Assembly: GCA_947178465.1 (NCBI GenBank)
Contig: CAMWYL010000029.1
Location: 1-16,230, forward strand
Length of the DNA: 16,230 nucleotides
From: an uncultured Lachnospiraceae bacterium
GTDB taxonomy: Bacteria; Bacillota; Clostridia; Lachnospirales; Lachnospiraceae
Reading direction: 5' to 3'
In this document: positions 1-8,826 of the stretch, piece after piece
Layout of the letters: every line of letters starts with the position of its first letter
Numbering within the stretch: the first letter of the stretch is position 1
Notes under the pieces: model-generated
What the model saw: the letters and a program-made list of their open reading frames with translations, nothing else
What the model was told of the DNA's origin: nothing
The model's database searches: none
Program-made: the position numbers and the translations under genes

Positions 1-512
1 ACTGCCAATATTCCGCCATGCTTCACCGCGTCGGCCTGCGACAGCTTATATCGATAGTACGTCACAAATCCCAAAATAATCACACTGCCCCAAAGATAAT
101 TGCATGCGCCGCTTTCCCACAGGATCGTCTCTCCAAACGAAACACCAAACTGCCATACTATCAGATTTATCAAACCAAAAATCACAAAATCATATTTTTT
201 TCTTCCTTCTATATTCCAATAAATCAGAAGCATAAGCAGCACAAAGCACAGACTGTTCATGATATTAAAGAACCACTTTGGCGTGAGCAGAAAGCATCGC
301 ATAATAAGCTGGACGACCGTGCGGCCATTCCAAGTCATATAATTCTCATATTCTGCTCTGATAATATCATAAAAAGAATGATATAAGTCCTTGTCAAACA
401 AAAGCTCATCCGACATAATCGGAGTCAGGCAATTATAGATATATACTGCCAAAAAACTTATTGTCACGACAACGGAAAATGCAATTTTCCTTGTTTTGTC
501 ATTTCGCTTCAC
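1..512 (-). CDS. DUF6056-like polytopic membrane protein, N-terminal part (cut by window edge)
   Basis: The start is GTG at 512, six bases after a strong GGAGGA site. It overlaps the end of the upstream GT2 gene by 14 bases, which implies translational coupling; an in-frame TGA lies a little further upstream, so no earlier start is possible. The 170 visible residues run off the left edge. A first membrane segment lies at about residues 10-28, followed by an outside loop carrying MSDE (Asp35-Glu36) and WNGR (61-64). Two further hydrophobic stretches follow (about 83-99 and 108-125), then the motif WESGACNYLW (132-141). The NGR and W..G..NYLW signatures are what I recall from the DUF6056/DUF3329 group of membrane proteins found in surface polysaccharide loci. 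Their function is unproven. The acidic pair in the first outside loop suggests a GT-C-type glycosyltransferase that uses lipid-phosphate sugars, but that is inference. The gene is visibly AT-richer than the GT2 gene beside it. Confidence 0.82.
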   Translation of the reverse strand, partial: MKRNDKTRKIAFSVVVTISFLAVYIYNCLTPIMSDELLFDKDLYHSFYDIIRAEYENYMTWNGRTVVQLIMRCFLLTPKWFFNIMNSLCFVLLMLLIYWNIEGRKKYDFVIFGLINLIVWQFGVSFGETILWESGACNYLWGSVIILGFVTYYRYKLSQADAVKHGGILA

Positions 513-1554
513 GCCTGCTCCTCCTTTCGGCTTTCAATGGAACAATATGCCTTTCATAGCATGTATTCACGCCATAATACAATCCCGGATTTGTCAAAAA
601 TACCATCATTCTGACTCTGTCTCCCAAACAGGCACTTGCTGCCGCATAAACCCGCTTGATTTCTTTTCTCTCCCGTTTTATCATCTCAGCCAATCTTCTC
701 GCATACTTCCTGCCCTGACTGCCCAAGCGTCGCATATCCACATAATAAAACAGCATTCGCCGCCAGAACCGGTATGCCGCCAAATCCCCCATCGCATCCG
801 ACACTTCCGTGCGGATATGCGAAATATGCTCACGCCAGAAAGGAATCTCGTCGCGAAACATCCGCTCTCCCTTTGCCTTGTTCATAATGCTTCCTTCGCG
901 GTCGAGCACATAATGATAGAGGCTTGTATCAAGGTAGACCGCTCTTGACAGCTTACAAAACGCCCTTGTTGTATACATGATGTCCTCGGAATTCCTTCCC
1001 TTAGGAAAGCGCGCATCCCTGACCAGCTCCCTGTGAAACAGCTTGCTCCACACGGAATTGTAAATGATATACTGCTCATGCCCACAGATATAAATCTTGA
1101 GAAGCTCCTCCCGCGAAAGCGGCACCACCGCGCCGCTGCCATTGTCCTCCCCCTTATCTGCAGAGTCCCCGCGCACACTGAAATATCTGCACACCGCAAG
1201 CTGTGAACCGGTTTCCACACAGGCGCGATACATCCGCTCATACATATCCGGCTCTATCCAATCGTCACTGTCCACATAGCCGATATAACTCCCCGTCGCC
1301 ACCGCAAGACCGGCATTTCTGGCATCGGACAGACCGCCGTTAGACTTGTGTATCACCTTCACTCTGTCATCCCTGCCCGCGTAGGCATCGCACAGCTGCG
1401 GAGAACGGTCTGTGGAGCCGTCATCCACCACTATAATTTCCAGATTGGCATATGTCTGGTTTAATATGGAATCCATACACCGCTCCAGATAATCTTCCAT
1501 ATTGTACACCGGAACAATAATTGAAATCAAGTCAGGAAATTCTTCCGTCCGCAT
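499..1554 (-). CDS. GT2 family glycosyltransferase
   Basis: A 351-residue GT-A-fold glycosyltransferase of family 2, predicted to be cytoplasmic and to add a sugar from a nucleotide-sugar donor to a lipid-linked glycan. Visible motifs, in order: SIIVPVYN (11-18), VDDGSTD (43-49) in the nucleotide-binding strand, NGGLSDARNAG (72-82), the metal-binding DSDDW (95-99), and SED (189-191), which holds the likely catalytic acidic pair. A REGSI stretch follows at 219-223. The C-terminal ~100 residues are basic and helical (many Arg/Lys) with no membrane segment, so it may sit on the membrane face but is not a CsbB/GtrB-type polyprenyl-phosphate transferase. The start ATG at 1554 is preceded by AAAGGATGG and overlaps the end of the fucosyltransferase gene by 23 bases. 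Donor and acceptor cannot be read from sequence. Length is normal for EpsJ/WcaA-like enzymes. Confidence 0.95.
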   Translation of the reverse strand: MRTEEFPDLISIIVPVYNMEDYLERCMDSILNQTYANLEIIVVDDGSTDRSPQLCDAYAGRDDRVKVIHKSNGGLSDARNAGLAVATGSYIGYVDSDDWIEPDMYERMYRACVETGSQLAVCRYFSVRGDSADKGEDNGSGAVVPLSREELLKIYICGHEQYIIYNSVWSKLFHRELVRDARFPKGRNSEDIMYTTRAFCKLSRAVYLDTSLYHYVLDREGSIMNKAKGERMFRDEIPFWREHISHIRTEVSDAMGDLAAYRFWRRMLFYYVDMRRLGSQGRKYARRLAEMIKRERKEIKRVYAAASACLGDRVRMMVFLTNPGLYYGVNTCYERHIVPLKAERRSRREAK

Positions 1555-2428
1555 CTATCAGAATCCATCCTTTCCAATCCTCCTGTATCTGTGCAGCGTC
1601 CATATCCTCATAATTGTCGTGATGAAGCGGACGTATCATCAGCTTTCCGGGATTCCGGTTCAGCCTGGCCCCCCATATGCTGAAGGTACTGTTCGCGCAG
1701 ATATTATGTTTACACCGGCTCATCAGTGCCATGTCCTGCAGACTTTCCTTCCCGACATTCCAGTCCACAACCTGCATGTTCGACGCGCAAAACCGCTCTC
1801 TTGCGTATACAACGTCATCCGAGAATATATAATATACCGGGTGCTCTACCCGCTCAGAGACATATCTGACGGCCGCCTCATAATACTTGTCCGTACAGAT
1901 ACCCATGTATCGCTTCCCATCCGCAACCGTAAGATAATCCTTTCGCCGGATATGAATGCTCACGGACTGCTGCTGCTCCATCTCCGCCATCACTGCTGCA
2001 TTCCGGGGATTCCTGCTCTTCGGAAACCGAATCCTTTCCTGTAGGAGTGCGGTAATATCCGCATAGTACCGCTCACACCCCCAAAAACCGTATAGGTATA
2101 CATCATCCATCTCAAAAATCTCCGGCATATAGGCACAACGCTCATCAACCTGTCTGCTTCGCCTGCCAAACAGCTTCCTGCGAAGCCTGTCCCGAAGCTT
2201 CATGCTGCTGTCCAGAAAATCCCTCCGCTCCTTAGGCGTACAGACCTCATATTGAAGGCTGTCCAGCCATTCCAGCTCAAGCTCGCGCCACTCCCTGTCC
2301 GCTCCTTCAGCATCCTTATAGGCATACAGGTCAAGCTTTACCGTTTTCCCAAGCGTTTTAAGCTTCTCATATAAAGCATACTGATACAGCTGATTGCCAA
2401 GCCCGCCCATTACATGTATGATTATCAT
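1532..2428 (-). CDS. alpha-1,2-fucosyltransferase-like enzyme (GT11)
   Basis: A 298-residue family GT11 enzyme, expected to transfer L-fucose from GDP-fucose to a glycan acceptor in the cytoplasm. Motifs seen: N-terminal MGGLGNQLYQYA (7-18), the donor-binding HIRRKDYL (159-166), FSDD (202-205), and the C-terminal block DMALMSRCKHNICANSTFSI (232-251) followed by WGARLN, all characteristic of GT11. I chose the ATG at 2428 because family members begin almost directly with the GGLGNQ strand and GGATGGG lies upstream. The frame can be extended to a TTG at 2506, directly after the YfhO stop, but the extra 26 residues are basic and unlike the family. It overlaps the GT2 gene that follows. Some GT11 members use other donors or make other linkages, so alpha-1,2-fucose is the best guess rather than a certainty. 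No GDP-fucose synthesis genes are in the window. Confidence 0.93.
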   Translation of the reverse strand: MIIIHVMGGLGNQLYQYALYEKLKTLGKTVKLDLYAYKDAEGADREWRELELEWLDSLQYEVCTPKERRDFLDSSMKLRDRLRRKLFGRRSRQVDERCAYMPEIFEMDDVYLYGFWGCERYYADITALLQERIRFPKSRNPRNAAVMAEMEQQQSVSIHIRRKDYLTVADGKRYMGICTDKYYEAAVRYVSERVEHPVYYIFSDDVVYARERFCASNMQVVDWNVGKESLQDMALMSRCKHNICANSTFSIWGARLNRNPGKLMIRPLHHDNYEDMDAAQIQEDWKGWILIDADGRIS

Positions 2429-2506
2429 TCTGTTGTCCCATCCACATCCTTTTACGGAATAGTATTGATTTCTTCCGGCAATCCTATTCCTTCTGACCAA
2501 CTTCAA

Positions 2507-5137
2507 TTAACTTTTATGATAGCACAATCCCTTTAGCAGGTAAACACCCTTTAAAAGTCTCCGCCTCATTAAATATCCGATAACGAACAGCCATGAACTG
2601 ATGGAAATACCGACTCCCAACCTAAGCCCCGGTGTTATGTAATACATTTCCACTTCATGCGCGCCCTCCGGCGCTTCTATTCCCATAAACATATCGTTCA
2701 TAAGATGTACCTGCGTTTTTTCTCCGTCTATCCTTGCATGCCAGCCAACGCTGTATGGTACGGAAAAACACAATATTTTGTCTCGGTTTAAATCAATGGT
2801 TCCACTGATATGGTTGGTTTCAACGTTGAATTTCCCCTCCGTATCCTTTTTTAATGCTTCTATATGCTCCTCATATTCCTTGAAATCATAGTACATGACC
2901 TGTAATGTATCTGTATCTAATGTAATTGCATGACTAAACGTTATTACAATTTCAGCCTTTGTATCCGCTTTCGCCGTTCCCAAATTAATTACCAAAGGCG
3001 ACAAAGGTCTTGTATATTTCACATACCGATCCCTTATATCAACTTCTTTTATCCAATCCGTATTTCCCGTAAGAAACAGATAACTCTCGCATCCCGACCG
3101 AATATTTACTTCCAGCGTCATTGAGCCTCCGGCTTCCGCCTTTATGGCATTATCTTCCCATATGGCATTACTCAAACCGGTTATCTCATATTCTCCCTCA
3201 TACAGACTATCGGATAATTCCGTCAGTTCTTCGTACGCTCCCCTTATATTCCCTTCGACAGCCGCAGCCTGTATCATAATCTGCTGCTTTTCAAGGCCGG
3301 ACATCGTGCGGTAATTCTCTATATCATATATGTTTTCATAGGTGTAGGCCACCGGAAGGCTGTAAATGTTTTCATACAGGCTCCACGCTCCATCCCATGT
3401 AGATTTCACATATTCAAATCCATACGGAACAATCCCCTCACTTTCCGTTTTTGCGACAAAATATTTTACGGCACACAGGGTTTCCGGTATCGTCCTTTGA
3501 TCCAATCCGTAAATATTGTAATTAGCGCCGGCAATATCCCAATTTTCAAATGCTTGCGCATACCAATCATTTGTGATACTCACATATGACATCGTACCAT
3601 AATATCCCTGCTGCATGGAAACATTCATTCCAAACCGCGGCTCCCCAAAGCCTCTCTCATTCTCTATCCGAAAAAAGACTTCCTTCTGCCCCTCAATATC
3701 TGTCAGTTCACGAACCGCCTGCCGCCCCTGTAGAGTTTCTATATCATTATCTCTCGCAACAGCTTTCCAATTCATGCAAATCGTAAGATATCCCACCGCA
3801 AACAGAATGTACATTCCCGCTTTTTCTCTCTTCAGGCGCTTTAATAGAGGCAACAGTATAACTGCCACAAGCAAAATCAATCCATACGATTGAATTATTT
3901 TCCCAAACCGCTCATGCATAAGAATATCTTCTTTTTTACCGATAATTCCCAAAATAAAATATACAAGCACTATCCCGGCTTTCTGAAAAAGCGTAATCTG
4001 CTCCAGCTCATCCCATATGGAAAACACACAGAACGCTATGTATAAATCAATTACGATCTCCCACCGTCCATAGCACCCGTTGAAGCCGGACATTACATAG
4101 CTGCAAAAAGGAATAATCGCCGTCAAAAACAACGCCATAAGATTCATCTTTTCCCAAAACTTCTTCTTCGCCAACAATATACAGATAAGCGCAATCATAC
4201 CCATTGTACAAATCGCCAGCTCCTGCACCGTGTCATATGATGGGAAAAACATATTTTTCAGCATATGCTTGATATCAGACCACGGCATAATGAGTGAACC
4301 CCAAAATCCTACATTTACCCTGTTGCTCATCAGAAATCCGGCCACGGAAGGCACGAAAATAACGGCGGCCATTCCAATTCCCAACAAGTATTCCAAAAGC
4401 ATCCCGCATATTTTTGATATGCTCTCCAACAACCCCGCTCTTCTCCTGAACAGTCTGTATATTACATATATGGCTAAGGAAACAGACCCGATATACAAAA
4501 AGAAAAAACCGCATAGTGCAAAACAGCACACTGTAACACAAAGAAGTCCTCTTTTCTTTTGATTCATCAACCGTTCAGCACCGGAAAACAGCAACGGTAT
4601 ATAAAACATCGCGTGTACGAAAATTATGTGCATATTGCTCATCAGTGTAAATCCGGTAAAACAATACACCAAAGCTCCCATTACATACGCCAATCTGCTT
4701 TTTGTGTTATCCAATTCAGAGGCAAACACGATAAAAGCAATTCCCCCGAGATAAACCCTCAAATAAAATAAAACGGAATAGAAATATGGGAGATTTTCCT
4801 CCGAGACCAATACTGTCAGCAGATAAAAAGGGTCACTCAAGCCGTAATAGTTTAAGGCCATGATCGTATCATCACCCATACCGACGCAAAAATTTACCAT
4901 GGGAAACACATACTTCTCCCCATGCAGCAAAGTCTGCCAAAAGTCAACCCAAAGGCTTCTGACATATACCATAATCGGATAGTGCTGAGAAATGGCATCT
5001 CCCGTTCCTGTCGTACATAAGCCGATTGATGAAATATAATACACCAGAGGACCTATAAATGCCCAAAAGCATATCGTAAATATAGAATACTTATTTTTTA
5101 TCAGGTTTCTGATTATGTACTTTGCCTGAAACATCAT
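2507..5137 (-). CDS. YfhO-family polytopic membrane protein
   Basis: An 876-residue membrane protein matching the YfhO family in length and layout. The N-terminal half has about 12-13 hydrophobic segments, the first at about 18-38. The first outside loop contains GTGDAISQHYP (Asp47, Gln51, Tyr53), the family's most recognisable feature. From about residue 470 to 835 comes a large, mostly hydrophilic, Tyr-rich domain predicted to lie outside the cell, then a last membrane segment (about 838-857) and a short basic tail. Bacillus/Listeria YfhO is linked to glycosylation of teichoic acid outside the membrane from a lipid-phosphate sugar; a similar role on another glycan is inference here. The start ATG at 5137 follows GAGGGGAT. 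The gene follows the previous one after 48 bases, and its stop directly abuts the possible TTG start of the GT11 frame. It is clearly AT-richer than the gene upstream. Confidence 0.9.
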   Translation of the reverse strand: MMFQAKYIIRNLIKNKYSIFTICFWAFIGPLVYYISSIGLCTTGTGDAISQHYPIMVYVRSLWVDFWQTLLHGEKYVFPMVNFCVGMGDDTIMALNYYGLSDPFYLLTVLVSEENLPYFYSVLFYLRVYLGGIAFIVFASELDNTKSRLAYVMGALVYCFTGFTLMSNMHIIFVHAMFYIPLLFSGAERLMNQKKRGLLCVTVCCFALCGFFFLYIGSVSLAIYVIYRLFRRRAGLLESISKICGMLLEYLLGIGMAAVIFVPSVAGFLMSNRVNVGFWGSLIMPWSDIKHMLKNMFFPSYDTVQELAICTMGMIALICILLAKKKFWEKMNLMALFLTAIIPFCSYVMSGFNGCYGRWEIVIDLYIAFCVFSIWDELEQITLFQKAGIVLVYFILGIIGKKEDILMHERFGKIIQSYGLILLVAVILLPLLKRLKREKAGMYILFAVGYLTICMNWKAVARDNDIETLQGRQAVRELTDIEGQKEVFFRIENERGFGEPRFGMNVSMQQGYYGTMSYVSITNDWYAQAFENWDIAGANYNIYGLDQRTIPETLCAVKYFVAKTESEGIVPYGFEYVKSTWDGAWSLYENIYSLPVAYTYENIYDIENYRTMSGLEKQQIMIQAAAVEGNIRGAYEELTELSDSLYEGEYEITGLSNAIWEDNAIKAEAGGSMTLEVNIRSGCESYLFLTGNTDWIKEVDIRDRYVKYTRPLSPLVINLGTAKADTKAEIVITFSHAITLDTDTLQVMYYDFKEYEEHIEALKKDTEGKFNVETNHISGTIDLNRDKILCFSVPYSVGWHARIDGEKTQVHLMNDMFMGIEAPEGAHEVEMYYITPGLRLGVGISISSWLFVIGYLMRRRLLKGVYLLKGLCYHKS

Positions 5138-5185
5138 ATTTATCCCCTCATCCCGTAATTTCGCAGTATCTCATGGTATCTTTTG

Positions 5186-6868
5186 TCACTCCCCCGCGCA
5201 AAAGCCATCCTCTATCCCGGCTCCGCGAAAGCTTATCTCCTCCCTGCGCGGCAGTGCCGGAAACGCCGCATAACCTACACGGTCGCCGCTCTCCGGATAC
5301 CAAAAGGTGACGCCCTGAACCTCATAAGACTCCAGCGCATATTCCCCGTAATCCTCCTGCCGCAGATAATACGGCCTGTCGGCCGTCTCATATACATACC
5401 CCGCCAGGGACGCCGCCTTGACAAGCGTAAACGCCGCAATCGCCACCGCCATGCAGACATATACGCCGCTTAATATATTCCTGCCGGTCAGGAATATATC
5501 ATAGACCATACCTGCAGTCAGCACGACCGTCAAAAGCACCCAGGCATATCCGTAGCGTAACAATGGCGCGGAAATCTGCCAAAACAGATACGATGCCAGC
5601 ACACCCGTAAGCACCAGAAGGGCATCCATACGAGCCGCTGTCCGCCTTTTCCTGTCCGTAAACAGATACAGCGCAAACACCACAAACACCGCAATACAGA
5701 GCACATCCGCAATAACCAGAAGCTTTCCCACTGTCGGAAGCATAGTGCGAAACCAATTTGGCGCCCACTCCCTGATTCCCAGATTCACAAGCGCCGCGTT
5801 ATTGAGGCCGCGCCCCCACGTCTTTATCTCAGCGGCGTCCAAAGCCGCGGCCGCCGCCGGTATCTTCCAATCCACCGCGAGAATATCAAGCGTCGGAAAC
5901 GGGTACAGAAGATATCCCGAAATCACTGCGGTTCGTATCATCCAAGGCAGGAGGACGAGCAAGCCCATGGACAGATAAAGCATGATTTCCCTGTATCTTT
6001 TTTCCCGAAGCAGCAGGATCGCAGGCTTGATTACCAACAAAAGAATAAGCCCCGCCGTCAGCTTCACGGATACCGCATACACCCCGCCGACGCACAAGAG
6101 CGCAAACGGCACCGCCTCGGTTCTGTCCGCTTCCAACCGGGCAAGCCATTTAATTACCAGATAAAACACAATACACATAATGGCATAATCGGAAGCGGGC
6201 GCGGTGATTTCACGGTAGATGACCGTAAGATAATAAAAAGCGCCCAACCGTGCAAAATCCGACAGCAGTATTTTTTTGCGCGCACACATTTCAGTAAGCT
6301 TCCATACCTCAAGGCTTAAAATCAGTGCAAACAGCCCGTTTACGGTATGTAATGACTGCCCCACCAAAAACCTCATGCTGTAAAGTGCGGACAACGCAAA
6401 AAAGGAGCTGTTATAGGCAAAACGCACATGGATGTTGCCAAGCCCCTTTACCACGCCGTACTCCTCTATCCACCGGATACTCTGCGCATGATACAGGTCG
6501 GAGTCATAATGCATATATCCCCTTGAGGTGCAGTAAGCCCAAATCAGGACAAGTGCAAACGTCATTATTCCCTTTACCCTTCGTCCGCAGGATTTCCCGG
6601 ACGCCCAATACATGCTGATTTCTCTGCGCCATACCGCATAAATAAGCACACTCGCCAAAAGCAGCAGCATATTGGCCGCAAGCCCCACCTTGTATACAAG
6701 GCTGAACAACTGCGCATACACCGTCGCGATGACAAGTCCGATAAAAATCACGCTGTCCGTCCCTTTTATGCGGTATCCGAGTGTTCTCTCCACAAATTTC
6801 GAATGGGCAAAGCCCATTGCAAAGGCCGTAAAGCTTATATATACCCAATTCAATAAAACCGCAACCAT
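5186..6868 (-). CDS. polytopic membrane protein, LIC_10190-like (putative GT-C-type glycosyltransferase)
   Basis: A membrane protein of about 560 residues with about 11-12 hydrophobic segments and a hydrophilic C-terminal stretch of some 75 residues. The motif HYDSDLYHAQSIRW (Asp122, Asp124, His127 from the chosen start), followed by GLGNIHVRFAYNSSFF, lies in an outside loop and resembles the LIC_10190 family of uncharacterised membrane proteins common in surface glycan loci. The Asp-x-Asp pair suggests a GT-C sugar transferase using polyprenyl-phosphate donors; this is inference. I prefer ATG 6868 because ATGGGGAAACG lies just before it and a hydrophobic helix starts at once. An alternative ATG at 6907, six bases after the asnB stop, would add 13 polar residues but has only a weak site. 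A run of five alanines (IPAAAAALDAAE) falls in a very GC-rich stretch. GC is markedly higher than in the YfhO gene that follows. Confidence 0.85.
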   Translation of the reverse strand: MVAVLLNWVYISFTAFAMGFAHSKFVERTLGYRIKGTDSVIFIGLVIATVYAQLFSLVYKVGLAANMLLLLASVLIYAVWRREISMYWASGKSCGRRVKGIMTFALVLIWAYCTSRGYMHYDSDLYHAQSIRWIEEYGVVKGLGNIHVRFAYNSSFFALSALYSMRFLVGQSLHTVNGLFALILSLEVWKLTEMCARKKILLSDFARLGAFYYLTVIYREITAPASDYAIMCIVFYLVIKWLARLEADRTEAVPFALLCVGGVYAVSVKLTAGLILLLVIKPAILLLREKRYREIMLYLSMGLLVLLPWMIRTAVISGYLLYPFPTLDILAVDWKIPAAAAALDAAEIKTWGRGLNNAALVNLGIREWAPNWFRTMLPTVGKLLVIADVLCIAVFVVFALYLFTDRKRRTAARMDALLVLTGVLASYLFWQISAPLLRYGYAWVLLTVVLTAGMVYDIFLTGRNILSGVYVCMAVAIAAFTLVKAASLAGYVYETADRPYYLRQEDYGEYALESYEVQGVTFWYPESGDRVGYAAFPALPRREEISFRGAGIEDGFCAGE

Positions 6869-6913
6869 CGTTTCCCCATTTCCAGCATCGTTATCCTGCC
6901 ATGTCATGCCGGA

Positions 6914-8806
6914 TCAGCATGTTGATTCAACATGTTGGTTCAGCATCCAGCTCTGGAACATCAGGATATACCATATCTGTATTCTCCACGTTCCGTTTTT
7001 CACAAAATCTTCCCATATGCGCCATACCTCATCCACATTCAAAAGCCCCTGCTCCCGAAGCAGTTTTCTGTCAATGAGCGCTTCTGCCCAGCCTTGCAGC
7101 TCCGGCTCCCGAAGCCACTTCTCAATCGGTATGGAAAAGCCCTTCTTCGGCCTGTCCATCATCTCCTTGGGCACATACCGATAGAGAACGTCACGCAGCA
7201 CAAGCTTGCCCTCCGTGCCCTGCTTCTTAAATGCCGGCGGTACTGTCCATGCAAACTCCACAACATCCTTGTCAAGCATCGGCACTCTGGTCTCCAGGGA
7301 AACTGCCATCGCCGACCGGTCTACCTTGACCAGAATATCATCCGGATGATATACCTCCATATCCATCAGCATAATTGCATTCTGCGTATCCGTCAGCGCA
7401 CCGTAAGGATACTGATTGTGCTTATACGGATGCGCCCTTGTCTCCATCGCAATCTTGAGATTGGACGCCTCCTGCGCGTTGGACAGCTCATACAGGTGCT
7501 CCGGGCTCTTTGCCCCCAGCAGATACGATTTTGTCTGCAAAACCCGATTATTCTTAATCAACGGACAGTGAATCAGCAGATTGCTGCACAATCTGCGCAT
7601 GCCATACGGATATCCCTTCATTTTACCCCATATCCTGTCAATTGACGAATAGGTCGTGTACCCGCAGAACAGCTCATCCCCGCCGTCTCCGCTCAAAGAT
7701 ACCGTCACATGCTCCCGCGTCATTTTGCTGACAAGATAGGTCGGTATCTGGGAGGAATCCGCGAAGGGCTCCCCGAATATCCATGCAAGCTTCGGTATCA
7801 CAGCCTTCGCATCCTGCGCCGTAATATAAAGCTCCGTGTGCTCGGTTCCCAAATGTTTTGCAATCTCTGCCGCATAGACAGCTTCGTTATACCCCTTCTC
7901 CTCCATACCGATTGTAAAGCTTCTGACCTTCTTTGCGGATTGTGCCTGCATCAGCGCCACAATCGTGCTGCTGTCAATGCCCGCCGATAAGAACGCGCCT
8001 ACCGGAACATCCGCCACCATCTGCTCCCGGATGGACGCCTTCAAAAGCCGCTCCAACTCGTCCGCAGCCTCCTGTCTCGTTCCCTTAAAGGGATGCGCCT
8101 CACCATATTTTGCCGCCTCTCTGACAGACCAGTACGCACTGCACCGCGGCTCCTTATAGGGAGCGTCTATCTCAAGCATACAGCCCGCGTCAAGCTTACA
8201 GATATCCTGATAAATGGAATACGGCGCCGGTATATATCCGTGTATAAAGTAGAGCTGCAACACCTCTCTGTCAATCTCATTATGAAACCCTTCCAGCGCG
8301 CGAATGCTTCCGATATCCGAGGCAAAGACAAAATGTCCGTTCACAAAACCATAATAGAGCGGCTTCTCACCGATTCGATCCCGAATCAGCGTAAGCCTTC
8401 CGGTGTTTTTGTCCAAAAGCGCGATGGCAAACATTCCCTTGCACATGGAAATCGTTTCCTTCACCCCGTAAGCCTCAAAGGCCTCCAGCAGTACCTCCGT
8501 GTCGGAGGTCCCGCGAAATCCGCACACCTTCTTTTCGGAAAGCAATCGGTCTCTTATTGTCCTGTAATTGTAGATTTCTCCGTTGAAGACGCATACATAC
8601 CGTCCGGACGCGGAGTGCATCGGCTGTGCGCCGGTTTCAGACAAATCAACGATCGAAAGCCGCCGATGTCCCAATACCACACCACTGTCCTCGCTCGCCC
8701 AGACGCCGCCCGCGTCCGGCCCGCGATGGTACATCCTGTCATTCATCCTCTGTATGTTCTCCCGCCAATTCCCGGGATAATTACAAAAGCCTGCAATTCC
8801 ACACAT
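6914..8806 (-). CDS. asnB: asparagine synthase (glutamine-hydrolysing) homologue
   Basis: A 630-residue class II glutamine amidotransferase/asparagine synthetase. The N-terminal Ntn domain begins MCGIAGF, so Cys2 becomes the nucleophile after Met removal. Other glutaminase residues are visible: Arg49 in LGHRRLSIVDLS, FNGEIYN (74-80) and SDTE (101-104). The synthetase domain has the ATP PP-loop as LSAGIDSS (273-280; commonly SGGxDS) and SGDGGDELF (372-380). I chose ATG 8806 because the Cys must follow the initiator Met; AAAGGGATGG lies upstream. The frame extends to 8842, but that start would bury the nucleophile. Set between O-acylation and glycosyltransferase genes, it may amidate a sugar carboxylate (uronic acid) or a peptide carboxyl rather than make free asparagine; homologues in O-antigen and capsule loci support this, but it is not proven. 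The C-terminal NQHVESTC comes from a palindromic repeat. Confidence 0.95.
   Translation of the reverse strand: MCGIAGFCNYPGNWRENIQRMNDRMYHRGPDAGGVWASEDSGVVLGHRRLSIVDLSETGAQPMHSASGRYVCVFNGEIYNYRTIRDRLLSEKKVCGFRGTSDTEVLLEAFEAYGVKETISMCKGMFAIALLDKNTGRLTLIRDRIGEKPLYYGFVNGHFVFASDIGSIRALEGFHNEIDREVLQLYFIHGYIPAPYSIYQDICKLDAGCMLEIDAPYKEPRCSAYWSVREAAKYGEAHPFKGTRQEAADELERLLKASIREQMVADVPVGAFLSAGIDSSTIVALMQAQSAKKVRSFTIGMEEKGYNEAVYAAEIAKHLGTEHTELYITAQDAKAVIPKLAWIFGEPFADSSQIPTYLVSKMTREHVTVSLSGDGGDELFCGYTTYSSIDRIWGKMKGYPYGMRRLCSNLLIHCPLIKNNRVLQTKSYLLGAKSPEHLYELSNAQEASNLKIAMETRAHPYKHNQYPYGALTDTQNAIMLMDMEVYHPDDILVKVDRSAMAVSLETRVPMLDKDVVEFAWTVPPAFKKQGTEGKLVLRDVLYRYVPKEMMDRPKKGFSIPIEKWLREPELQGWAEALIDRKLLREQGLLNVDEVWRIWEDFVKNGTWRIQIWYILMFQSWMLNQHVESTC
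6918..6942. repeat. short palindrome and 13-base tandem repeat at the end of asnB
   Basis: CATGTTGA-T-TCAACATG (6918-6934) is a perfect 8-bp palindrome with one central base. CATGTTGATTCA (6918-6929) recurs one unit later as CATGTTGGTTCA (6931-6942), so the stretch is also a 13-base direct repeat with one change. It encodes the last residues of AsnB and could form a small hairpin just before the next gene's start. Confidence 0.6.
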
Positions 8807-8826
8807 ATCCAACCATCCCTTTCCGG

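Noticed and set aside
2429..2506. TTG start extending the fucosyltransferase by 26 residues
   Set aside because: The added residues are basic and do not fit the family's N-terminus, which begins at the GGLGNQ strand; kept only as a minor alternative.
5837..5862. GC-rich CCG/GCC run that looks like a simple DNA repeat
   Set aside because: It encodes the alanine run in IPAAAAALDAAE of the LIC_10190-like protein and is too short and imperfect to be a separate element.
6932..7645. A 237-codon plus-strand open frame opposite asnB
   Set aside because: It is antisense to intact AsnB motifs and has no protein-like features; it is a shadow frame.
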